Positions 34,262 through 42,840 of a stretch of DNA of 48,434 nucleotides are shown here, in pieces. The notes under the pieces are model-generated. The model saw only the letters and a list, made by a program, of their open reading frames with translations. It was not told the origin of the DNA and did no database searches. The translations under genes and the position numbers were made by a program. The stretch comes from Candidatus Zhuqueibacterota bacterium (GTDB taxonomy: Bacteria; Zhuqueibacterota; Zhuqueibacteria; Oceanimicrobiales; Oceanimicrobiaceae). The stretch covers positions 1 through 48,434 of the forward strand of contig JAJDAG010000143.1 in assembly GCA_029262005.1 (NCBI GenBank), in the 5' to 3' direction. How positions within the stretch are numbered: the stretch's first letter is position 1; every line of letters begins with the position of its first letter.

Positions 34262-34828
34262 ATGCCTATGAGGAATTGGAAAGAATTTCAATCTGAGGTT
34301 TTCGATTATGTGGATGGTCTTCTACCTGACGAACAAAGAAAACGGCTTGATAAACAAATGCAAGCAAGCCCGGCGGCCCTTGAATTTTTTAATGAGGTCC
34401 GGGCCCTTCGCAGGCAACTGAAGAGTCTTCGACAGATTAAAACTTCTCCTGATTTCGACACGGTGTTGCGAACACAAATCCAGATGGAAAAGAACCTGAG
34501 CCGGCGCTCTCTTTTTGGTTGGACAACCAATGTGCCGGTTGCTTTGACTGCCGGCGCTCTGGCTTTGGTTGCCGTACTTTTTGTTGCTGGCTCATTTCAG
34601 AGTGATCGGGAAATGCAAATTGCTACTGCTCGGCGTTTGGGTTCTTCGGCGACTACTTTTCGTTCGGTTGGGAATTCAACTGGGGTGAACTATCCAATGG
34701 ATTTGGTGCAAAGCCACGGTGGTGGCATAAAAGTAGACTCGCGAAACAGAAATCAGCGTGCTTCAGCAAACGCCGATTCGGTCCAAACCTTACCGAAGGA
34801 CAGACCGATAGTAACAGTTGAATTCTAG
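34262..34828 (+). CDS. Probable anti-sigma factor with one membrane segment
   Basis: ATG 34262 is preceded by GAGGGAAA. The N-terminal ~75 residues match the anti-sigma style (YVDGLLPDEQRKRLDKQMQA then ALEFFNEVRALRRQLKSL) but lack the HxxxCxxC zinc motif. One membrane segment lies at about 96-114 (VPVALTAGALALVAVLFVAG). The remaining ~75 residues are a low-complexity, probably periplasmic tail. The stop lies just before the HtrA-like gene. Position and topology support sequestration of the sigma factor. Confidence 0.72.
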   Translation: MPMRNWKEFQSEVFDYVDGLLPDEQRKRLDKQMQASPAALEFFNEVRALRRQLKSLRQIKTSPDFDTVLRTQIQMEKNLSRRSLFGWTTNVPVALTAGALALVAVLFVAGSFQSDREMQIATARRLGSSATTFRSVGNSTGVNYPMDLVQSHGGGIKVDSRNRNQRASANADSVQTLPKDRPIVTVEF

Positions 34829-34868
34829 CCTGTTTTTATATTCGCGTTCCAAATACACCAAACAAGTC

Positions 34869-36077
34869 GTGACTCACAAAACAAAAATAATGCTCAGTTG
34901 GTTATTCGCCTTCCTTATCTTTTTAGAGGGTTTAAGTCACTGTGCTCTGGCCGGCGAAACTCTCTCAAGTCTGGATAAAGAACTTCAAAGTCTCATCGAC
35001 TCAACCAAACAATCTGTTATGACGGTTACGGCGACGTTTTCTCAGGTCGTTATTGAAGAAGGGGCGGGCCTTTTCCCTTTCTTTCGGACACCTTCAGGGA
35101 AAAGACCTGTTACTTTCACAAATATTGGCACGGGTGTTGTTTTTGATCAACTCGGCCATGTCATAACCAGAAGCAGTATCGTCACTGGCGCGGAGTCGAT
35201 TATGCTCACGATGGCAGATGGGCGTCAATTTCAAGCTGATTTTGTCGGACACGACTATGCGACCGGCATTGCTGTGTTGAAGACAGGGGCTCTGAATCTG
35301 CAGCCGATGGCCTTCTCTTCTGCTGATGAAATTCTTCCGGGATCGTTCAGTGTGATTATTGGTAATTCATTGGGGGTTTACCCATCCGTTGCGCTCGGCA
35401 TGGTTAATGGATTGCGAAATGACGGTTTGTTGCAGGTGTCAGCCAGCCTCTTGCCAGGCAACAACGGCAGTCCTTTAATCAGTCTCAACGGTGAACTGAT
35501 TGGCTTGTTGGCTGGACAGCTCAACAGCAACCCTGGCTTCTTTATTCCTTCGATGGTTTTCCAAAATAATGCGACAGTTGTTGCTTACCCCGTAGGCTGG
35601 ATCAAACGTATTGGTGAAGATCTTATTGAGTTGGGCTATGTTCGTAAAGGGTGGTTAGGAATTGTTGGCGCTCACGAAGGCCCGCATCCGGAAATTGGCG
35701 AGATTAGGCCGGATAGTCCTGCGCAAAAGGCAGGGCTTGTTGCCGGAGACATTATACTAAAGTTCTCCCATAAGGACGTAAATAGCATTTCTGAACTGGC
35801 AAGGGTGGTTGAGTTCACAGTTCCAGGAACTCGCATTCAGATTGAATATATGCGCGGTTCGCTGCATGCCGAAACGACCGTGGCTGTTGGCGAAAAGAGC
35901 AGAGAGGATTGGCCGGAAAACTCCTGGAATCGAGTCGAGGGTGTCCCGATTATGGATGCTGGTAATCAAGAGGAGTCAGGTGCAGCACCCGCTAGAATGC
36001 AACTTGAACGGCGGCTCAATCAATTGGAATTGGAGTTGCTCGAATTGCGCAAGTTGATTGCGCGGCATCCAAAGTAA
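34869..36077 (+). CDS. HtrA/DegP-like pseudoprotease with PDZ domain
   Basis: GTG 34869 gives a good signal peptide (MTHKTKIM + LSWLFAFLIFLEGLSHCALA); TTG 34818 and ATG 34890 are possible and no start has a clear ribosome site. The fold is that of HtrA: GTGVVFDQLGHVIT, a VIIGNSLGVYP loop, and SLNGELIGLLAG. Each catalytic position is changed. The usual TNNHVV reads TRSSIV (His to Ser103), DxxTDIA reads DYATGIA (Asp to Gly133) and PGNSGGPL reads PGNNGSPL (Ser to Asn199). The protease is therefore predicted dead. A PDZ domain (about 265-345, GEIRPDSPAQKAGLVAGDII) and a C-terminal coiled coil (RRLNQLELELLELRKLI) follow. It may be a sensor or scaffold for the upstream sigma/anti-sigma pair. A terminator follows. 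Confidence 0.85.
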   Translation: MTHKTKIMLSWLFAFLIFLEGLSHCALAGETLSSLDKELQSLIDSTKQSVMTVTATFSQVVIEEGAGLFPFFRTPSGKRPVTFTNIGTGVVFDQLGHVITRSSIVTGAESIMLTMADGRQFQADFVGHDYATGIAVLKTGALNLQPMAFSSADEILPGSFSVIIGNSLGVYPSVALGMVNGLRNDGLLQVSASLLPGNNGSPLISLNGELIGLLAGQLNSNPGFFIPSMVFQNNATVVAYPVGWIKRIGEDLIELGYVRKGWLGIVGAHEGPHPEIGEIRPDSPAQKAGLVAGDIILKFSHKDVNSISELARVVEFTVPGTRIQIEYMRGSLHAETTVAVGEKSREDWPENSWNRVEGVPIMDAGNQEESGAAPARMQLERRLNQLELELLELRKLIARHPK

Positions 36078-36108
36078 GACCTGTTTTTCACCATTTTGAT
36101 AATTTGAC

Positions 36109-36137
36109 GCCGCTTCTTTTTCAGGAGCGGCTTTTTT
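36109..36137 (+). terminator. Rho-independent terminator
   Basis: GCCGCT/AGCGGC stem with an 11-nt loop and six Ts, 32 bp after the HtrA-like gene. Confidence 0.75.
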
Positions 36138-36138
36138 G

Positions 36139-36166
36139 TTGACTTTTAAAAAAAATATACTAAATT
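36139..36166 (+). promoter_or_regulatory. Candidate promoter of the microcompartment-vertex operon
   Basis: TTGACT (36139-36144), 16 bp, TAAATT (36161-36166), between the terminator and the zinc-ribbon gene. It makes the vertex genes a separate transcription unit. Confidence 0.4.
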
Positions 36167-36199
36167 AAATGCTCGTTACTTTTAAGTGAAGGAGCCACC

Positions 36200-36400
36200 A
36201 TGGCCAAAGATCAAAGTTTTGCGGCAAAGGTTGCGATGGCGGGTGCGGGAGAGAGCGGTAATCAATGCCCGACTTGTGATGAAAAATATAGCATGGTTAA
36301 ACTTGTCGTTTCTGAACAAGTCGAAAAAAGAGACGTTTGGAAGTTTAATCAACGTATGGTTGCTGTTTGTAAGTGTAACAAATCGGAAGCGTACGGCTAA
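36200..36400 (+). CDS. Zinc-ribbon-like miniprotein (66 aa)
   Basis: ATG 36200 with AAGGAG upstream. After a Gly/Ala-rich N-terminus (residues 1-20) come CPTC (23-26), a basic/aromatic middle (MVKLVVSEQVEKRDVWKFNQ) and CKC (58-60), so four cysteines could bind one zinc. It is soluble and has no signal. No family is recognised with certainty. It is 13 bp upstream of two EutN/CcmL genes and cotranscribed with them, so it may be a partner of the vertex proteins. Confidence 0.7.
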   Translation: MAKDQSFAAKVAMAGAGESGNQCPTCDEKYSMVKLVVSEQVEKRDVWKFNQRMVAVCKCNKSEAYG

Positions 36401-36413
36401 ACCGGAGTTCGGT

Positions 36414-36683
36414 TTGATACTGGCAAAGGTTATAGGTACTGTTTGGGCCACAAGGAAGGACGAACGCCTGGTGGGTATGAAATTACAAATAGTGCGTCCG
36501 GTTGAGTTAGACTATACGGAAAAGGTAGATTTTTTGGTCGCGGTTGATTCGGTTGGAGCGGGTGTTGGTGAGGTTGTGCTTGTGTGTCAGGGCAGTTCCG
36601 CGCGACAAACTGAATTGACTGAGAACAAAGCCGTTGATGCAACAATTATGGCTATCGTTGATAAATTGGACGCGTCCGGTTGA
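36414..36683 (+). CDS. EutN/CcmL-family microcompartment vertex protein 1
   Basis: TTG 36414 has GGAG about 7 nt upstream. 89 residues of the pentameric vertex (BMC-P) fold: ILAKVIGTVWATRKDERLVG, KLQIVRPVEL, a FLVAVDSVGAGVGEVVLVCQ core and SSARQTE... ATIMAIVDKLD at the end. These proteins cap the corners of bacterial microcompartments. Its stop overlaps the start of a second copy (TTGA), indicating coupled translation. No BMC-H or BMC-T shell gene or enzyme core is in the window. Confidence 0.88.
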   Translation: MILAKVIGTVWATRKDERLVGMKLQIVRPVELDYTEKVDFLVAVDSVGAGVGEVVLVCQGSSARQTELTENKAVDATIMAIVDKLDASG

Positions 36684-36979
36684 ATTTGGCAAGAGTGATT
36701 GGCACAGTTTGGGCGACCCAAAAGGACGTCAGTCTGGTTGGGGCAAAACTGCTGATTATTCAGCCTGTTGACCACGACGAGCAGAAAACCGGCGGTCCCA
36801 TAATTGCTGTTGATACCGAGGGTGCGGGAACAGGCGAATTAGTGTATTATGTGACAGCCCGAGAAGCCACCATGCCTTGTCCTGCAGACCTAACGCCCAT
36901 TGATGCAGCGATTGTGGGCATTGTTGACCGAATCGACATTTATGACCGAAGTCACAGTAGTGCAAAATACAGTGCTTAG
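36680..36979 (+). CDS. EutN/CcmL-family microcompartment vertex protein 2
   Basis: TTG 36680 overlaps the previous stop. 99 residues, same BMC-P fold: LARVIGTVWATQKDVSLVGA, KLLIIQPVDH, IIAVDTEGAGTGELVYYVTA, AAIVGIVDRIDIY. It shares the VIGTVWAT-KD-LVG start with copy 1 but differs elsewhere, so the pair could form mixed pentamers or two vertex types. Its last codons overlap rdgB. Confidence 0.88.
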   Translation: MNLARVIGTVWATQKDVSLVGAKLLIIQPVDHDEQKTGGPIIAVDTEGAGTGELVYYVTAREATMPCPADLTPIDAAIVGIVDRIDIYDRSHSSAKYSA

Positions 36980-37571
36980 AAAGCTCGTTCTTGCTACTCG
37001 CAATAATGATAAAATAGTTGAAATAGGTAAGCTACTTCAAGGTTTAGATGTTCAACTTCTCTCGCTCGACGCCTTTCCTGAGGCGCCGGATGTTTTAGAG
37101 GACGGCGATACGCTTGAAGCGAATGCCATCAAGAAGGCAAGGGAAATCGCTGAGTATACAGGGTTGGCTGCTGTTGCCGATGATACCGGCTTGGAAGTTG
37201 ATTGTCTGCATGGTGCCCCGGGCGTTTATTCGGGTCGTTATGCTGGAGAGAACGTCAGTTATTCTGATAACGTAAATAAATTGCTCGACGAATTACATGG
37301 TGTACCCTGGGAAGAGCGAAAAGCTCGATTTCGGTGTGTGGTTGCTCTGCATGATAATGGCATGAGCAAGACGGTTGAAGGAGGTTGCGAAGGGATAATT
37401 TGCGAAAAGCCTCAGGGTAGTAAGGGCTTTGGGTATGACCCTGTTTTTTTTGTGCAGGAATATGGAAAAACGTTTGCTGAAATGGAACTAGCTGATAAAA
37501 ATACAGTAAGTCATCGAGGTATCGCCTTCAAGCGATTTCGGCAATTAGTAGAAGAACAATGGTTTAAGTAA
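36972..37571 (+). CDS. rdgB: XTP/dITP diphosphatase
   Basis: It removes non-canonical purine nucleoside triphosphates from the nucleotide pool. GTG 36972 (MLRKLVLATRNNDKIVEIG) matches the usual family N-terminus; ATG 36942 would add ten residues and neither start has a clear ribosome site. Signatures: LATRNNDKIVEI, VADDTGLEVDCLHGAPGVYS, SKGFGYDPVFF and SHRGIAFKRF. It overlaps the second vertex gene by 8 bp and is followed by tRNA-Pro. Confidence 0.93.
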   Translation: MLRKLVLATRNNDKIVEIGKLLQGLDVQLLSLDAFPEAPDVLEDGDTLEANAIKKAREIAEYTGLAAVADDTGLEVDCLHGAPGVYSGRYAGENVSYSDNVNKLLDELHGVPWEERKARFRCVVALHDNGMSKTVEGGCEGIICEKPQGSKGFGYDPVFFVQEYGKTFAEMELADKNTVSHRGIAFKRFRQLVEEQWFK

Positions 37572-37574
37572 ATT

Positions 37575-37648
37575 CGGGGCGTGGCGCAGTCCGGTAGCGC
37601 ATCTGTTTTGGGAACAGAGGGTCGTAGGTTCAAATCCTATCGCCCCGA
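37575..37648 (+). tRNA. tRNA-Pro (anticodon TGG)
   Basis: A complete cloverleaf: acceptor CGGGGCG/CGCCCCG with discriminator A, D-arm GCGCAGTCCGGTAGCGC, anticodon stem TCTGT/ACAGA with loop TTTGGGA (TGG), and T-arm GTAGGTTCAAATCCTAT. CCA is not encoded. It reads proline codons CCN. Confidence 0.96.
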
Positions 37649-37653
37649 CAAAG

Positions 37654-37685
37654 TGCCTGTCATCATTTGATGGCAGGCATTTTTT
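37654..37685 (+). terminator. Rho-independent terminator after tRNA-Pro
   Basis: An 11-bp stem TGCCTGTCATC/GATGGCAGGCA with a four-base loop and a run of six Ts, directly after the tRNA. Confidence 0.85.
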
Positions 37686-37709
37686 GTTTCATTTTCCATG
37701 CCCACACTG

Positions 37710-37738
37710 TTGAATTTTGATTTCAGGTTTTATATATT
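37710..37738 (+). promoter_or_regulatory. Candidate promoter of archease-rtcB, possibly leaderless
   Basis: TTGAAT (37710-37715), 17 bp, TATATT (37733-37738). The expected transcription start (about 37745) coincides with the ATG of archease. Confidence 0.45.
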
Positions 37739-37744
37739 TGGGAC

Positions 37745-38173
37745 ATGTCGATCAAGACATGCAAATTCCAACAAATTGAGCATACAGCCGATGTTGGGTT
37801 GAAAATCTTCGGCGCTTCGCAGAAAGAACTTTTTCAGAATGCGGCAGAAGGTCTTTTTAGCATCATCACCAACCTCAGCAAGGTTCGAAATTCCGTAACT
37901 CGCGAATTAAGCCTCACATCAACTGATACTGAGGCGCTTCTTGTTGACTGGCTTTCCGAACTTAACTTTCTTTTTCTGACAGATAGAATTGTTTTCAACG
38001 AGTTTAAAGTTCATGAATTAAACGACACCAGCATGTCTGCAAGCATTTGTGGGGAACCCCTAAATTTCAGCCGTCATGAAATATACACGGAGGTTAAAGC
38101 AGTCACCTACCATGCACTTTACATCAAGCGTATCCAAACCACTTTTGAAGCCCAGGTTATTTTTGACCTGTAG
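37745..38173 (+). CDS. Archease
   Basis: 142 residues with the archease signature QIEHTADVGLKIFG at the N-terminus, then DTEALLVDWLSELNFLFLTD and EVKAVTYHALYI at the C-terminus, which provide the metal-binding Asp/His residues. Archease speeds the RtcB ligase by helping guanylate it. It is directly followed by rtcB (10 bp). There is no ribosome-binding site upstream and a -10 element ends 6 nt before the ATG, so the mRNA may be leaderless. Confidence 0.95.
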   Translation: MSIKTCKFQQIEHTADVGLKIFGASQKELFQNAAEGLFSIITNLSKVRNSVTRELSLTSTDTEALLVDWLSELNFLFLTDRIVFNEFKVHELNDTSMSASICGEPLNFSRHEIYTEVKAVTYHALYIKRIQTTFEAQVIFDL

Positions 38174-38183
38174 GGTGTGAGTT

Positions 38184-39617
38184 GTGAAATTACGAAAAGT
38201 GACAGACTTTCTTTGGGAAATACCTAAAGAGGGGCAAATGCGCGTGCCTGCGCGTATTTATGCTACGCAAGACATGATGGAAGCCATCCGGAATGACAAT
38301 GCGCCACAGCAGGCTATGAATGTCGCGCATTTGCCAGGCATTGTCAAATACTCATTGGCCATGCCTGATATTCATTGGGGGTATGGTTTCCCAATTGGTG
38401 GTGTTGCCGCTTTCGATTTGGATGAGGGTGTCATTTCGCCCGGTGGTGTCGGTTACGATATCAACTGCGGCGTGCGACTGATGGCTTCAAAGCTCAAACG
38501 TCCCGAGGTTATTCCGAGAATCGAGAAACTTGTCCAGGCCTTATTTCAGAGTGTTCCAACCGGCGTTGGCTCAAGAGGGGATCTGCGCTTGAACGACCAG
38601 GTTGAAAAACAAGTGCTTGGAAATGGTGCTGCCTGGGCTGTTGAGCATGGTTACGGCACAGAATCGGACCTTGAATATATCGAAGAAAACGGTTGTGTGC
38701 AAGCTGCGGATTCAAATCTTGTCAGTCAAAAGGCACTTGAGCGCGGACGTTCGCAATTGGGCACTCTGGGTTCAGGCAACCACTTTCTTGAAGTCGGTTA
38801 CGTGGCGGAAATTTACGATAAAAAGGCGGCGCAAGTCCTCGGTCTGGAAATGGATCAAGTCACCGTAATCATTCACTGCGGTTCGCGCGGTTTTGGCCAC
38901 CAGGTTTGTGATGATTATTTACGGGTAATGAATTGTGCCGTTGAAAAATATAATATTGGGTTGCCGGACAGGCAGTTGTGTTGTGCCCCTTTGAACTCTC
39001 CGGAAGGGCGACACTACTTAAGTGCCATGCGGTGTGCCGTGAACTTTGCCTTTGCGAATAGGCAGGTTATTGCAAGCTGGACACGCGATGCATTTGAAAA
39101 AGCTCTCGGTCGCGAAGCTTCTGAAATCGGTTTGCGAACTGTTTATGAAGTCGCCCATAACATTGCCAAAATTGAAGAACATATTGTTGACAGCCACAAA
39201 ATGAAAGTATGTGTACATCGCAAAGGGGCGACACGTGCATTCGCAGCGGGCTCACAGGAAATACCGGCAGCCTACAGAGAGGTTGGTCAGCCGGTATTAA
39301 TACCAGGCGATATGGGCCGCTATTCTTACGTCCTGGTTGGCAGCGAGGGCGCCATGTTAAACACGTTTGGTTCCACATGCCACGGTGCGGGCAGGGCAAT
39401 GAGTCGTGTTAAAGCCAGAAAGTCGGCACGGGGCCGTTCTATTGCCTCTGAGCTGAGAGCGCAGGGCATTGTCGTTCAGGCCTCCAGCCGGCGCACAATT
39501 GATGAAGAGTTGCCTGAAGCTTATAAAGATGTCACCAGTGTGGTTGATACCTGTCAGCTCGCCGGCATTTCAAAAAAAGTGGCTCAATTGCGCCCCTTGG
39601 GGTGTATTAAGGGGTGA
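38184..39617 (+). CDS. rtcB: RNA-splicing ligase RtcB
   Basis: It joins 2',3'-cyclic-phosphate and 5'-OH RNA ends in RNA repair, using GTP and Mn. It starts at GTG 38184. Conserved features: AMPDIHWGYGFPIGGVAAFD, DINCGVRL (metal Cys at about residue 95), GTLGSGNHFLEVG, VIIHCGSRGFGHQV, and TCHGAGRAMSR with the guanylylated His. 477 residues, normal length, with no intein. It forms an operon with archease, next to tRNA-Pro. Confidence 0.97.
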   Translation: MKLRKVTDFLWEIPKEGQMRVPARIYATQDMMEAIRNDNAPQQAMNVAHLPGIVKYSLAMPDIHWGYGFPIGGVAAFDLDEGVISPGGVGYDINCGVRLMASKLKRPEVIPRIEKLVQALFQSVPTGVGSRGDLRLNDQVEKQVLGNGAAWAVEHGYGTESDLEYIEENGCVQAADSNLVSQKALERGRSQLGTLGSGNHFLEVGYVAEIYDKKAAQVLGLEMDQVTVIIHCGSRGFGHQVCDDYLRVMNCAVEKYNIGLPDRQLCCAPLNSPEGRHYLSAMRCAVNFAFANRQVIASWTRDAFEKALGREASEIGLRTVYEVAHNIAKIEEHIVDSHKMKVCVHRKGATRAFAAGSQEIPAAYREVGQPVLIPGDMGRYSYVLVGSEGAMLNTFGSTCHGAGRAMSRVKARKSARGRSIASELRAQGIVVQASSRRTIDEELPEAYKDVTSVVDTCQLAGISKKVAQLRPLGCIKG

Positions 39618-39764
39618 GAGGTGAGAAGTCATTTTTTGAACATTAAAAGGTCAATTACAAAACCAAAACTATGCATTTATCGGTTGGATGAATTGCTGCC
39701 AGGGCTGTTTTTATAAAGATAACAATTCAAGTCCATTTTCGGGAAGAAGTGCATTATTGATTGA

Positions 39765-41783
<2,019 letters not shown>

Positions 41784-41834
41784 TAAATATTTTAGCTTTG
41801 TAATTGTTATCCACGTTTAATTGAGGAGTCGGAT

Positions 41835-42230
41835 ATGTCCAGCAATAATGATGGATCTGAGTTTTTTAAAGGATTGATTTTTGGCGGTATGATTGGCGCA
41901 GTGGCGGCGTTGCTTTATGCCCCGAAATCCGGAAAAGAAATGCGGGATGATTTGCGCAAGGCTTCGCTTGACCTGATGGATGATGCGGAGACGAAGTTGG
42001 AATCTGTGCAAAAGGAAGCTGAAAGCCTGATGCAAGAAACCAACAAACAGTTGCTTGCGCTCCGCAAAGAGGCAGAATCAGCCCTCGCTGAACTCAAGAG
42101 TGACGCCACAGGTAAAGTACAAGGCGGCAAGGCTGCCGTTGGTAAAGAAAAGGACCGAATTAAAGATGCGCTCGAGGCCGGCATTTCTGCCTACAAGCAA
42201 GAGAAACAATCCAAGGCAAAGAAAGCTTAA
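41835..42230 (+). CDS. YtxH-domain protein
   Basis: GAGGAG lies before ATG 41835. One Gly/Ala-rich membrane-associated segment (FFKGLIFGGMIGAVAALLYA) is followed by PKSGKEMRDDLRKAS, the YtxH signature, and a long Ala/Lys/Glu helix. Members in Firmicutes are stress-related, with no known biochemical role. It is immediately upstream of a DUF948-like gene, a frequent pairing. Confidence 0.85.
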   Translation: MSSNNDGSEFFKGLIFGGMIGAVAALLYAPKSGKEMRDDLRKASLDLMDDAETKLESVQKEAESLMQETNKQLLALRKEAESALAELKSDATGKVQGGKAAVGKEKDRIKDALEAGISAYKQEKQSKAKKA

Positions 42231-42293
42231 CCTTTTACCCTTGAATGCCATTAATTGAATCGTTACAAATAATCATTAACGCCGCAGGAACTT

Positions 42294-42677
42294 ATGGATA
42301 TTGAGTTAAGTGTAGCCATTATTGCGGGACTGATATTCCTGAACACCATATTTGTTGTCGCCGCAATTGTGAGGCTTATGAAAGTGCTTGGGGAGGGGCA
42401 AAAATTTTTGGAAATGGCTCGTTTGCAGCTAGCTCCAATCACGCACGACGTAACACAGATTGTCGGAGATATACGCAACATTGTCAAGGCAGTTGACAAA
42501 GAAATGGACAAGGTCGGAGATAGCTTGACGGCGGTCAGGGATACCGCCCGGAGCTTGCGGGATTTTGAGTCCACCATACAAGAACGTATTGAACGGCCTT
42601 TGCTGGATCTAACAGCAATACTCTCTGCTCTCGTTAGAGGCGGTCGCGTATTCTGGCAACATTTTGCTAAACGGTAG
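42294..42677 (+). CDS. DUF948-like membrane protein
   Basis: 127 residues: one N-terminal helix (LSVAIIAGLIFLNTIFVVAA) then a helical cytoplasmic part with ITHDVTQIVGDIRNIVKAVD and a recurring heptad pattern. It matches the layout of DUF948 proteins, which are often beside YtxH genes. Its function is unknown; the pair may be structural at the membrane. Confidence 0.75.
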   Translation: MDIELSVAIIAGLIFLNTIFVVAAIVRLMKVLGEGQKFLEMARLQLAPITHDVTQIVGDIRNIVKAVDKEMDKVGDSLTAVRDTARSLRDFESTIQERIERPLLDLTAILSALVRGGRVFWQHFAKR

Positions 42678-42840
42678 ATTTGATGAGTTGAATGTATGGA
42701 AGTTCGTCATTGAAAGTACATTCATGAAACAGAAAGTCTGTTTTCCGTGGCGTTAGTGATTTTATCACCGTCAAGCGGCTCTTTTTGAACAATTACCATG
42801 TTTGTAATTGTGGCGAAAATTCCACTTTAAGAGGACACGG

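Noticed and set aside
36186-36413. Long upstream extension of the first EutN-like protein
   Set aside because: It overlaps the well-supported zinc-ribbon gene in another frame; the TTG at 36414 with GGAG upstream matches the family N-terminus.
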